64,000 nt of DNA from NCBI GenBank assembly GCA_020634315.1, contig JACKBV010000009.1, positions 62,001 through 126,000 on the forward strand, given 5' to 3'. A model generated the notes under the pieces. That model made no database searches, was not told the origin of the DNA, and saw nothing but the letters and a program-made list of their open reading frames with translations. The stretch comes from Ardenticatenaceae bacterium (GTDB lineage Bacteria > Chloroflexota > Anaerolineae > Promineifilales > Promineifilaceae). The stretch's first letter is position 1. The number at the start of each line of letters is the position of its first letter. The translations under genes were made by a program, and so were the position numbers. Below, in pieces: positions 8,776 through 16,538 of the stretch.

Positions 8776-10446
8776 ATGCAGCGTTTTCATTATTTCTTGT
8801 TTGTTTTGCTAATTGGGTTGGTAACGGCCGTTATCACACCCCCTGTTCATGCTGCTCCGGCAGCGATCATCATGGTCAGCAACACCAATAACAGTGGCGT
8901 GGGCAGTTTGCGTTGGGCCATTACCAATGCCATTTCTGGCGATACCATCCAGTTCAATGCCGCGCTCAGCGGCCAAACCATCACCCTGACATCGGGGGAA
9001 ATCATCATCAACAAGAATTTAACGATTGATGGCTCTGCGTTGGCCTCGCCTGTGACGATTAGCGGGAACAACAACAGCCGCATTTTCTACATCACGAGCA
9101 GCACCGTGTCCATTACTAGATTGCGGTTTATCAATGGCGCCAGCAATGAGGGCGATCCTGGTGATTGGGATGGCGATGGCGGGGCTATTTATTTGCAAAA
9201 TAGTTCCACTGTGACCATTGATAGAAGTGAGTTTGCCAACAATCACGCTCAGTACAACGGGGGGGCACTCTATATTTTTTCGAATTCAAGCGCTACTCTG
9301 ACCAACAATGTCTTTACCAATAACAGCACCCTACATGCAGGGGGAGCCATTCGGGATTCTTCGTCACCGAGCGTTATAGTGACTGGTAATACCTTTGTGG
9401 GCAATACGGCGAATGAAGGTGGCGCAATGTGGGCCAGCTCTGGCACCGAGGTCTTAACCAACAACACCTTTTACAACAACACTGGGGATGGCACGTTATA
9501 TGTGTGGGAAATACTAAATTTGAACAACAACACTTTTGTTGGTGATGATGGAGTGACTGTTCGCAATTCGTTTGCCGATTTACGCATGCGTAACAACATT
9601 ATCGGTAGTTGCTTAGTTATTGGTGGCATCATCTCCGTAAATATCAACAACTGGATTGTGAATGGCAGTTGTTCGCCTGCCTTTAGCGGTGATCCGCTGC
9701 TGTTACCACTGGCTGATAATGGTGGCCTCACGCCAACTGCGGCCCTCCAGCCTGGCAGCGCGGCTATCGACGCGGGTGATAACAGTACCTGCGTGACCTA
9801 TGATCAACGCGGCGTTGCCCGCCATGACGGAGATGGCAATGGTGTTGTCACGTGTGATCTTGGCGCGTATGAAGCTGGCAATATGCGGTGCAGTATCATC
9901 CAGGGCAGTGATTACGCCTTTAGCAACCAGTCGAATGTGTCTATCCATGTCAATCCGACGGCTGGTTCTGATCTGGGTTGTTTGTATGTGGATGAAGTTC
10001 CTGTAAACCATCCTGAGGCGACGGGCATAACAAATGGCCTGCATTTGCGGACAGGAAAATATTGGCATATAGAAGGTTTTCAGTCAGATGGCACAACCCC
10101 GGCCAACACCTTTAATGTGAACCTGACTTTGCCTTATACGAGTGCAGATAGCACCAGCCGCGTTTGCAAATGGCTAGATGGCGGTGGCGCTGGCTTTGGC
10201 TGGGATTGTGATGACGCTGGCGCAACGCATACGACGTACAGCACAGGTGTTTCTGTTACGCGCAGCGGCCTCAATAGTTTGTCGCAGTGGGCAGTGGGGC
10301 AGCATGTGGGGCCAACGGCCGTTTCCCTTTCCGCGCTCTCTGTCACCAGCCCAGTGCCCTGGTCGGCTGTGGTGGCTGTGGGGCTGCTGCTGGGTGTTGG
10401 TCTGTGGTACACCATGCGCAAACGAGTAAAAAACTGGGCAGATTAA
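8776..10446 (+). CDS. Secreted right-handed beta-helix surface protein with choice-of-anchor Q-like segment
   Basis: 556 residues from ATG 8776, chosen because AAGGAGACGA precedes it and a signal peptide follows (hydrophobic FLFVLLIGLVTAVIT, then VHAAPAA). Residues about 30-300 are Asn/Ser/Thr-rich with repeated TNNTF and NN-type turns, the signature of a right-handed parallel beta-helix; the opening VSNTNNSGVGSLRWAI resembles CSLREAI-type starts. LADNGGLTPTAAL followed by GSAAIDAGD matches choice-of-anchor Q proteins. A final transmembrane helix (about 530-548) and basic MRKRVK tail would anchor it to the cell surface. It is probably an adhesin or polysaccharide-binding protein; the ligand is unknown. 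Confidence 0.85.
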   Translation: MQRFHYFLFVLLIGLVTAVITPPVHAAPAAIIMVSNTNNSGVGSLRWAITNAISGDTIQFNAALSGQTITLTSGEIIINKNLTIDGSALASPVTISGNNNSRIFYITSSTVSITRLRFINGASNEGDPGDWDGDGGAIYLQNSSTVTIDRSEFANNHAQYNGGALYIFSNSSATLTNNVFTNNSTLHAGGAIRDSSSPSVIVTGNTFVGNTANEGGAMWASSGTEVLTNNTFYNNTGDGTLYVWEILNLNNNTFVGDDGVTVRNSFADLRMRNNIIGSCLVIGGIISVNINNWIVNGSCSPAFSGDPLLLPLADNGGLTPTAALQPGSAAIDAGDNSTCVTYDQRGVARHDGDGNGVVTCDLGAYEAGNMRCSIIQGSDYAFSNQSNVSIHVNPTAGSDLGCLYVDEVPVNHPEATGITNGLHLRTGKYWHIEGFQSDGTTPANTFNVNLTLPYTSADSTSRVCKWLDGGGAGFGWDCDDAGATHTTYSTGVSVTRSGLNSLSQWAVGQHVGPTAVSLSALSVTSPVPWSAVVAVGLLLGVGLWYTMRKRVKNWAD

Positions 10447-10472
10447 TCGCCTACCGGTTCTAACCCCATTTG

Positions 10473-10508
10473 ACCGGGTATCTCCATCATGGAAATACCC
10501 GGTTTTTA
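10473..10508 (+). terminator. Rho-independent terminator after beta-helix gene
   Basis: A 31-base hairpin: ACCGGGTAT at 10473-10481 pairs with ATACCCGGT at 10495-10503, and TCCAT pairs with ATGGA inside. It is followed by a run of T residues. Confidence 0.88.
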
Positions 10509-10512
10509 TATA

Positions 10513-10562
10513 TCTTTCCGCTCTCTCTTCCCTCCTCCCTCTTCTTTCACCCATCCCCTCCT
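10513..10562. repeat. Homopyrimidine tract
   Basis: About 50 bases that are almost purely C and T on the + strand, between the terminator and the next gene. It resembles, in complement, the GA-rich tracts at 42283-42357 and 59820-59902. No gene is visible in it. Confidence 0.6.
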
Positions 10563-10662
10563 GCTTGGTGCGCCGCCCAATTGTGCTAAAATACCGCCGC
10601 AATTGGGAAGGCGGAATACGCAGTTCCTCTCTATTCCCTGACACTCAAACTGGAAGGATACA

Positions 10663-11013
10663 ATGGATTTTTGCCAACAAACGGCCGTTTTGCTTTTCCA
10701 AACCCTATGCGTGCCCATCTTTTGGCTGGGCAGCACAGTGGGGTTGGTTTGTTCCATCATTGGTGCGGCCGTGGAGTATCAACGTGCCCGCATGCGCCGT
10801 CGGCGCGAAGAGGAGGAGGGCGCTTTGCCCGGCTGCATGATCATGATGGCTGGCGCTTTAGGGTTTATGGGCGTGGTTGCCCTGGTGGTGTCCTTGTTTA
10901 CCGACCAGGTGAAACGGGCGGTGCTGTTGGGAACAGGCGTAGGCGTAGGGTTCTTGCTTGGTTTTGCATTCATGGTGGGTTTGTGGCTGCTGCTGATGCG
11001 TCGTGGGGAGTAA
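10663..11013 (+). CDS. Small integral membrane protein, unknown function
   Basis: 116 residues, not assigned to a family. Three to four hydrophobic stretches: about 12-35, 54-76 and 86-110. A strongly charged loop of Arg and Glu residues (RMRRRREEEEG) sits between the first and second, and a Cys occurs early in the first helix. The start ATG 10663 has GGAAGG eight bases upstream. An overlapping frame starting at 10671 is longer by a few residues but has no hydrophobic pattern, so it is rejected. The methyltransferase gene follows three bases after the stop, so the two probably share a transcript. Confidence 0.65.
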   Translation: MDFCQQTAVLLFQTLCVPIFWLGSTVGLVCSIIGAAVEYQRARMRRRREEEEGALPGCMIMMAGALGFMGVVALVVSLFTDQVKRAVLLGTGVGVGFLLGFAFMVGLWLLLMRRGE

Positions 11014-11016
11014 ATT

Positions 11017-11868
11017 GTGGCGGGAAGTGACGAGAACAACGGCGACAGCTTGATAAACGATGTGACGCTGCACGGGCTGCCGGGAACATTGTTGTTTACG
11101 CTGCGTGCCCGTGCCGCAGAGACGAGCCGCAGCGATGCCTTGCTGCGCGACGAATTGGCAGCGGCGTGGTATCGGCGCATTGTTGTGCCACCCGCGATGC
11201 AGGCGATGATGGAGGCCGCTTATACACCGGTGTTTCAACTGGGAACGGCCGTACGCGCCCGTCTTTACGATGATATGACCGCCAACTTTTTGGCAGCACG
11301 CACGCAGGCGTTGGTTGTCGAGTTGGGAGCCGGGTTATCGACGCGTTACCAGCGCTTTGCCCGTCCTGGTTTGCAGTGGGTGGAATTAGACCTGGCTGAG
11401 GCGATTGCTTATCGGCGGCAGTTGGAGGGGGAAACGGCCGTACACCATTTCCTGCCCACTTCCATGACCGATCCCCATTGGCCGTCGGCCTTACCGGCCA
11501 TGCCTGCTGCCGATACACTTTTTTTGGCAGAAGGCGTCCTCTTTTTCCTCAGCCCGGAAGAGGTGGCGGCGCTGTTTGGTCTGTTGGCGCGTCACTTTGG
11601 CGGCGCTGGCATCGGTATGGATGTGCTTACGCAACGCTTTAGCCGTCAGGCGCGGGCGGCCTTTGCCGCTGCGGATGTGCCCATGCGTTGGCTGGTTGCC
11701 GATGTGCAAGATGTGGCTGACCTGGGTGTGACCATTCATCAGCAGTGGACGGTGACGCATTTGCACCTGCCACGCTGGCAGGCGTTGGGGTTTGATCCGC
11801 AAAAATTGTTGGCAAGTGCGGGGAATATTGTGCTGTCTGGGACAGTGGACGGGGATGGAAATCCGTAG
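11017..11868 (+). CDS. Class I SAM-dependent O-methyltransferase (LCM/TcmP-like)
   Basis: 283 residues with a GTG start at 11017 preceded by GGGGAG inside the upstream gene's end. Motif I is VVELGAGLSTRYQRF near residue 105, with acidic motif II WVELDLAEAI and a later FLAEGVLFFLSPEEV. These features fit the leucine carboxyl methyltransferase / PPM1-TcmP family, whose bacterial members O-methylate small molecules such as polyketides. No biosynthetic cluster surrounds it, so the substrate is unknown. It forms a probable two-gene operon with the membrane protein 10663-11013. Confidence 0.85.
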   Translation: MAGSDENNGDSLINDVTLHGLPGTLLFTLRARAAETSRSDALLRDELAAAWYRRIVVPPAMQAMMEAAYTPVFQLGTAVRARLYDDMTANFLAARTQALVVELGAGLSTRYQRFARPGLQWVELDLAEAIAYRRQLEGETAVHHFLPTSMTDPHWPSALPAMPAADTLFLAEGVLFFLSPEEVAALFGLLARHFGGAGIGMDVLTQRFSRQARAAFAAADVPMRWLVADVQDVADLGVTIHQQWTVTHLHLPRWQALGFDPQKLLASAGNIVLSGTVDGDGNP

Positions 11869-11999
11869 ACCTGTGCCTGTGCTCTGTTTTGCTAGTACAT
11901 AACGGCCGTTTCCCTTGCTTTGTTTTCATGTGTGCATTATTATCAAAAGCGGTAGTTCACCGCGAAGTTCAAAAACATTGGCAGCAAATGAGGTCCTAA

Positions 12000-13106
12000 A
12001 TGGCAGGCAACCGTTCTCAGTATCAAGAGGCGCTCAAGTTAGGCAAAACTTATAATGCGCAAAAAGAGTGGAAAAAAGCCATTGGTGTTATACGCATTGC
12101 AATTCGGGAGTTTCCGACCGAACCCGATCCTTATGATGTGCTCGGCAAGGCGTGTACCGGCTTGAAACAGTGGGATAAGGCGTTGGAATGCTATAAGCTG
12201 GCGGCGCGTTATTCCAGAGGCGACATTTCCTATTTGAATAAGGTCGCCGATATGCAGGAGCGCCTGGGCCAACTTGACGAAGCTGGACGCACATACATGG
12301 CTGCCGGTGAGCTGCAACTGCGCAATAATGATTTAGATGGCGCGATTTCTAACTGGCAGCGGGCGGTACGTTTGGAGCCTTCACTGCTCAGCGCACACCG
12401 CCGCTTAGCCAGTGTTTTTCAGCGGCGCAATAATGCCAAAGCGGCCGTGCGTGAATATCTGGCGATTGCCCGTATTTTGGAAATGCGCGGTGAGAAGCAG
12501 AAGGCGCTGCAAATGTGTCGCGCCGCCATGCGTATTGACCCGGATAACGAAGATATTTTGACGGCGATGGAGTTGATCCGGCACGGTGAGGAAGCGCTGC
12601 GCGAAGAGGAAGAGGAGATTGAAGAGGAAACGGCCGTTGCCGAACCAGAACCGGCAGAAGAAGGCAGCCTGGTTGATACCATTCGCCAAATGGCCGCCGT
12701 ATTTGAAGCGGAAAGACAGCAAAGCTTGAAGGCCAAAGCTGGCACCGGTGGCAAAGCGCCGCTGGATGGTACGCGGCGGCTGGCGCAAGAACAGTTAGCC
12801 GAAGAGATTTTCCGCGATGAAGAGGATGAAGATTTGCTGTACGGCACGGGAGGCAGCGGTTTAAGTAAATTGGAACGAGACGCCTTGATAGGGCAAGGCA
12901 TTGATTTACAGTCACGAGGACAGTTAGGGGAAGCCATCGACTGTTATGAAAAGGCGATCAAGGGCGGGTTAAATATAGCCGCCGCGCATTTTACAATAGG
13001 GCTTTTGTATCTGGAAACGGGACGGACGGATGATGCCAAACAGTCTCTAATGCTTGCAGCCAAAGACGCAGCATATCGTGAAGCCGTAGAAACAGCGTTA
13101 GCTTAG
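12000..13106 (+). CDS. TPR-repeat protein with acidic linker
   Basis: 368 residues. Tetratricopeptide repeats occupy about 5-200 (for example residues starting YQEALKLGKTY and PYDVLGKACTGLKQW) and again about 295-365. Between them is a low-complexity acidic linker with many Glu residues; part of it (EETAVAEPE) is encoded by an AACGGCCGTT copy at 12629. No signal peptide or membrane segment is seen, so it is likely a cytoplasmic scaffold. The stop is followed by a strong terminator. Its partner cannot be deduced. Confidence 0.85.
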   Translation: MAGNRSQYQEALKLGKTYNAQKEWKKAIGVIRIAIREFPTEPDPYDVLGKACTGLKQWDKALECYKLAARYSRGDISYLNKVADMQERLGQLDEAGRTYMAAGELQLRNNDLDGAISNWQRAVRLEPSLLSAHRRLASVFQRRNNAKAAVREYLAIARILEMRGEKQKALQMCRAAMRIDPDNEDILTAMELIRHGEEALREEEEEIEEETAVAEPEPAEEGSLVDTIRQMAAVFEAERQQSLKAKAGTGGKAPLDGTRRLAQEQLAEEIFRDEEDEDLLYGTGGSGLSKLERDALIGQGIDLQSRGQLGEAIDCYEKAIKGGLNIAAAHFTIGLLYLETGRTDDAKQSLMLAAKDAAYREAVETALA

Positions 13107-13149
13107 TCACTAACGCGGAGTAGCTTTAGTGGCGCTTCAGATCGTATAG

Positions 13150-13185
13150 ACGCGAAAGGTGTACCGACTGCCTTTCGCGTTTTTT
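13150..13185 (+). terminator. Rho-independent terminator after TPR gene
   Basis: Perfect 10-bp stem ACGCGAAAGG / CCTTTCGCGT with an 11-base loop and a run of T residues. Confidence 0.93.
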
Positions 13186-13208
13186 GTCTGGGGTGGTGGT
13201 GTGCAAAG

Positions 13209-16200
13209 GTGCAAAGTATCTTAGTCGTTGAGGAATCAGAATTTACAGCGCCAATTGCGGCCGCTTTGCGCCAGTCCCAACCCGATTGGCTAATTGAGGT
13301 AGCCGATCCCCTCTCTCTTTTTTCTCAAGATGTTTCGTTTGCCACGCTGACCACATTTGTTTTAGGGCATCGTCCGCCACAGGTGGATGCGTTGGCCTTG
13401 TGGCAGCGCATGCAGGAGCAGGGGGCGCAAGGTGCGGCTGTCTTGGTAGCCGAGCCGGAAATGGTAACGGCCGTTTCCCAGGCATTACAATCTGGCATGC
13501 AAGGCTATGTTTTGCGCGACACCCAGCAGCATTACCTCCATTTACTTCCCTCCGTCATTACCCAGGCCTATGCACATTGGTGCGCCGCCCACTCCGGCAA
13601 AAAGGCCGCCCATGCACGGCATGACATATTTGCCGACCTCCTTGATGTAACCATGGAAGCGGTTATCGTCATTGACGAGGCAGACCATATCGTGTTTTTC
13701 AACAATGGCGCGGTGGATATGTTTGGCTTTCTGCCGGAAGAGATTGCCGGGCAGTCATTATCTTTGTTGCTGCCGCTGCGCTTCCATGACATTCACGAAC
13801 GGCTTGTGTGGGGATTCCGGCGCGAGCCACAAGTTGCCCGTCCCATGAGCCAGCGCTGCCTCGTTTCTGCGCAGCATCGTGATGGTCACGAATTTCAAGC
13901 CGAGGCAACGATTACGAAGCTGACGCGAAACGGCCGTCTCTATATGGCCGCCATCTTGCGCGACATCACCGAACGGCTGCCCGTCGAATCTTCCCTAAAT
14001 CAATACACACATCGCCTGGAAGCCCTGCGCGAGATGGATCAGGCTATTTTGGCCGCCCGTTTGCCGCAAGAAGTCGCCCAGGCGGCGCTGGCCCATCTGC
14101 ACCAACTTGTCCCGTATCAGCGGGCCAGCATCATGACTTTTGACCCGGAGGATGACACCATCAAATTGTTGGCGGTGGCCGCCGATACCGGGCAAGACAC
14201 CTTGATGCCGCCAACATTGGTCTTTCACGACGAGCAAGCCGAGCGTGTTTGCCAGGCCGTGATCACCCAGTTGCAGGCTGATCCACAAGCCTCTCCCCTC
14301 GATACGGTCGAGCGTACGTTGCAGGCCGAGGGGGAGTTGGTGTACATCATCGTGCCGCTGCTGGCCCAGGATCATTTGTACGGCGTGCTTAATTTGGGGT
14401 CGGGTGGCGATTACCTGTTTACGCATGAACATGAGGCGGTGGTGCAAGAAGTCGCCCGCCCGGTGGCGATGGCTATTCAGCAGGCACGCTTGCTGGAAAT
14501 TGAACGCACGCAGCGCGAATTGACGGAAACGTTGCGCCAGGTGGCGGCTGTGTTGAGCAGCACGCTCGATCATGAACAGGTGCTGCGCATTATTTTAGAG
14601 CAGTTGGCGCGTGTGGTCTCTTATGACAGCGCCTCGGTTATGCTGGCGGATGGGTTTGAATTGCAGGTGGTAGCCAGGCGCGATATAGGCAAAACGCGCC
14701 CCTTGTCGCAGCTGCGTTTTGAGGCGCTTTCGCATGTGCGCGAGGTGTTGGAGCACTCGGCGCCGGTGATTATTGCGGATACGGCCGTTGACTCTCGTTG
14801 GCAGTCGCTCCCTGAAACAGAATACATTCGTTGTTGGCTGGGGGTTCCGCTCGTCGTCAAAAATTTGGCGATTGGCCTGATTAACCTCAACAAAGAGCAG
14901 GCGCATTATTACACCAAACGGGATGCGGAAACGGCCGTTGCCTTTGCCGACCAGGCCGCTGTCGCTGTCGAAAACGCCCAGCTTTACAGCCGTGCCCAGC
15001 ACGAAATCAACGAGCGCAAGCAAGCTGAAGCTGCGTTGCAAGCCGAACGGGCGCTGCTGGCACAGCGCGTCGAAGAGCGCACCGCCGAGCTAACCGCCGC
15101 CAACGCGCAGTTGGCACGCGCCGTGCGTGCCCGCGACGATTTCCTCGCCAGCATGACGCATGAACTGCGCACGCCACTCAACGCCATCCTCGGCATGGCC
15201 GAAATCTTGCACACCGGTCTTTATGGCCCCTTGTCTGCACAGCAGCAAGACCTGCTCGAAACCATTGCCGAAAGTGGCTACCATTTGCTCGATTTAGTCA
15301 ACGATATTCTTGACGTTGCCAAAATCGAAGCGGGGCAAATGAAGCTGGAGATTTTCCCGACGTATGTGGTGGAGTTGTGTCAGCGCTGTGTCGAACTGGT
15401 GCAGCGCGTAGCTAACAAGAAGAGCGTCACCATTTCCGTGAACATAGCCGATTCGGTGGGCACTATTTTGGCCGATGAGACGCGCTTGCAGCAGATTTTG
15501 GTGAACCTGCTCAACAATGCCATCAAGTTTACGATGACCGGCCAGCAGGTTGGCCTGGACGTGCAGGTGGATGCCACCCAGCAAACAATGCGCTTTACCG
15601 TGTGGGACACGGGCATCGGCATGGCTTTGGCTGACATTCGCCGCTTGTTTGAGGGGCCGAATGGGCCGACCCCGTTTATGCAGCTCGACAGTGGCCTGAC
15701 GCGCCATTATGAAGGAACGGGGCTGGGGTTGTCGTTGATTTATCGTCTGACGGAATTGCATGGAGGCAGTCTGACGATTAACAGCGCCGTGGGGCAGGGC
15801 AGCCGCTTTACGGTTTGTTTGCCCTTACAGCCGCCGCCGCTGGAGAGTTATGAAGAAGGAGGGGTGCGCCAAAACGGCCGTTCCGCTCCCACCATTCTCC
15901 TTGCCGAAGATAACGACCGTTACCTGCGCAGCATTGCCGCCCATTTGTCTGCTCGTGGCTACCGCTTGCTGTTGGCGCATAACGGCCGTGAAGCAGTGCG
16001 CCAGGCACGCACCACGCCCCCCGACTTGATGGTCATGGATTTACAAATGCCAGAATTGGATGGCCTGCGTGCCATTGATTTCATCCGCACCGAGCTTGGC
16101 TTGCAAACCATTCCCATTATCGCCATGACATCGCTTGTTTTGCCAGGGGATAAACTGGAATGCCTGGAGCGTGGCGCTGATGTTTATCTGCCAAAGCCCT

Positions 16201-16250
16201 TTCTCTTGCCGCATCTCGCCGCCTTAATTGAGCAGTTGTTGGGAGAATAG
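13209..16250 (+). CDS. Hybrid sensor histidine kinase / response regulator (REC-like, PAS, GAF, GAF, HK, REC)
   Basis: 1013 residues starting at GTG 13209. Order of domains: an N-terminal receiver-like fold (about 1-125, lacking an obvious phosphoacceptor pattern), PAS (about 140-265), GAF (about 275-420), GAF (about 435-590), coiled coil, HisKA with MTHELRTPLN (His 651), HATPase_c with NNAIKFT, DTGIGM and GTGLGLSL, and a C-terminal receiver with TILLAEDND and phosphoacceptor Asp 944 in MDLQMPELDG. GAF domains suggest binding of a small ligand or chromophore. There is no membrane segment. The final receiver may pass phosphate to another protein or feed back on the kinase. Two strong repeat-derived hairpins directly follow the stop. 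Confidence 0.94.
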   Translation: MQSILVVEESEFTAPIAAALRQSQPDWLIEVADPLSLFSQDVSFATLTTFVLGHRPPQVDALALWQRMQEQGAQGAAVLVAEPEMVTAVSQALQSGMQGYVLRDTQQHYLHLLPSVITQAYAHWCAAHSGKKAAHARHDIFADLLDVTMEAVIVIDEADHIVFFNNGAVDMFGFLPEEIAGQSLSLLLPLRFHDIHERLVWGFRREPQVARPMSQRCLVSAQHRDGHEFQAEATITKLTRNGRLYMAAILRDITERLPVESSLNQYTHRLEALREMDQAILAARLPQEVAQAALAHLHQLVPYQRASIMTFDPEDDTIKLLAVAADTGQDTLMPPTLVFHDEQAERVCQAVITQLQADPQASPLDTVERTLQAEGELVYIIVPLLAQDHLYGVLNLGSGGDYLFTHEHEAVVQEVARPVAMAIQQARLLEIERTQRELTETLRQVAAVLSSTLDHEQVLRIILEQLARVVSYDSASVMLADGFELQVVARRDIGKTRPLSQLRFEALSHVREVLEHSAPVIIADTAVDSRWQSLPETEYIRCWLGVPLVVKNLAIGLINLNKEQAHYYTKRDAETAVAFADQAAVAVENAQLYSRAQHEINERKQAEAALQAERALLAQRVEERTAELTAANAQLARAVRARDDFLASMTHELRTPLNAILGMAEILHTGLYGPLSAQQQDLLETIAESGYHLLDLVNDILDVAKIEAGQMKLEIFPTYVVELCQRCVELVQRVANKKSVTISVNIADSVGTILADETRLQQILVNLLNNAIKFTMTGQQVGLDVQVDATQQTMRFTVWDTGIGMALADIRRLFEGPNGPTPFMQLDSGLTRHYEGTGLGLSLIYRLTELHGGSLTINSAVGQGSRFTVCLPLQPPPLESYEEGGVRQNGRSAPTILLAEDNDRYLRSIAAHLSARGYRLLLAHNGREAVRQARTTPPDLMVMDLQMPELDGLRAIDFIRTELGLQTIPIIAMTSLVLPGDKLECLERGADVYLPKPFLLPHLAALIEQLLGE

Positions 16251-16360
16251 CCTCCGGGAGGTTGTCTTGCCTTAGCCTCCGGGAGGTTCAGAAACCTCCC
16301 GGAGGTTTCTTTGGCACGAGCCTCCGGGAGGTTCAGAAACCTCCCGGAGGTTTTCTTTTT
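16251..16360 (+). terminator. Tandem terminators built from CTCCGGGAG repeats
   Basis: Two 45-base direct repeats each form CCTCCGGGAGGTT-CAGAA-AACCTCCCGGAGG (16275-16307 and 16320-16352), each followed by TTTCTTT or TTTTCTTTTT. A further single arm lies at 16251-16263 and overlaps the end of the kinase gene region. The hairpins are very stable and would terminate transcription from the kinase gene. A degenerate arm AACCTCCCGAAGGTT lies at 16511-16525, just before the NACHT gene start. Confidence 0.85.
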
Positions 16361-16538
16361 GTTGCACGTCAGCGACTTCCCATCCGGGCACTATACCGCA
16401 TTCAGCAAATCTTCTGTAAAATAAGCGCATCAACAGCATCCTGCGATTTGCCAAATCGCGCCACAAAAAGAGTTTCCATGAGCTGATGCACACCAAAAGC
16501 GATGAAACCCAACCTCCCGAAGGTTCAAGAGGCCATTC

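Noticed and set aside
10671..11030. Alternative frame overlapping the small membrane protein
   Set aside because: Slightly longer, but Gly/Arg/Ala-rich without hydrophobic periodicity; the frame starting at 10663 has four clear membrane segments and a good Shine-Dalgarno.
16251..16360. CRISPR-like array
   Set aside because: Repeats are self-complementary, only two full units occur, and no cas genes or unique spacers are present.
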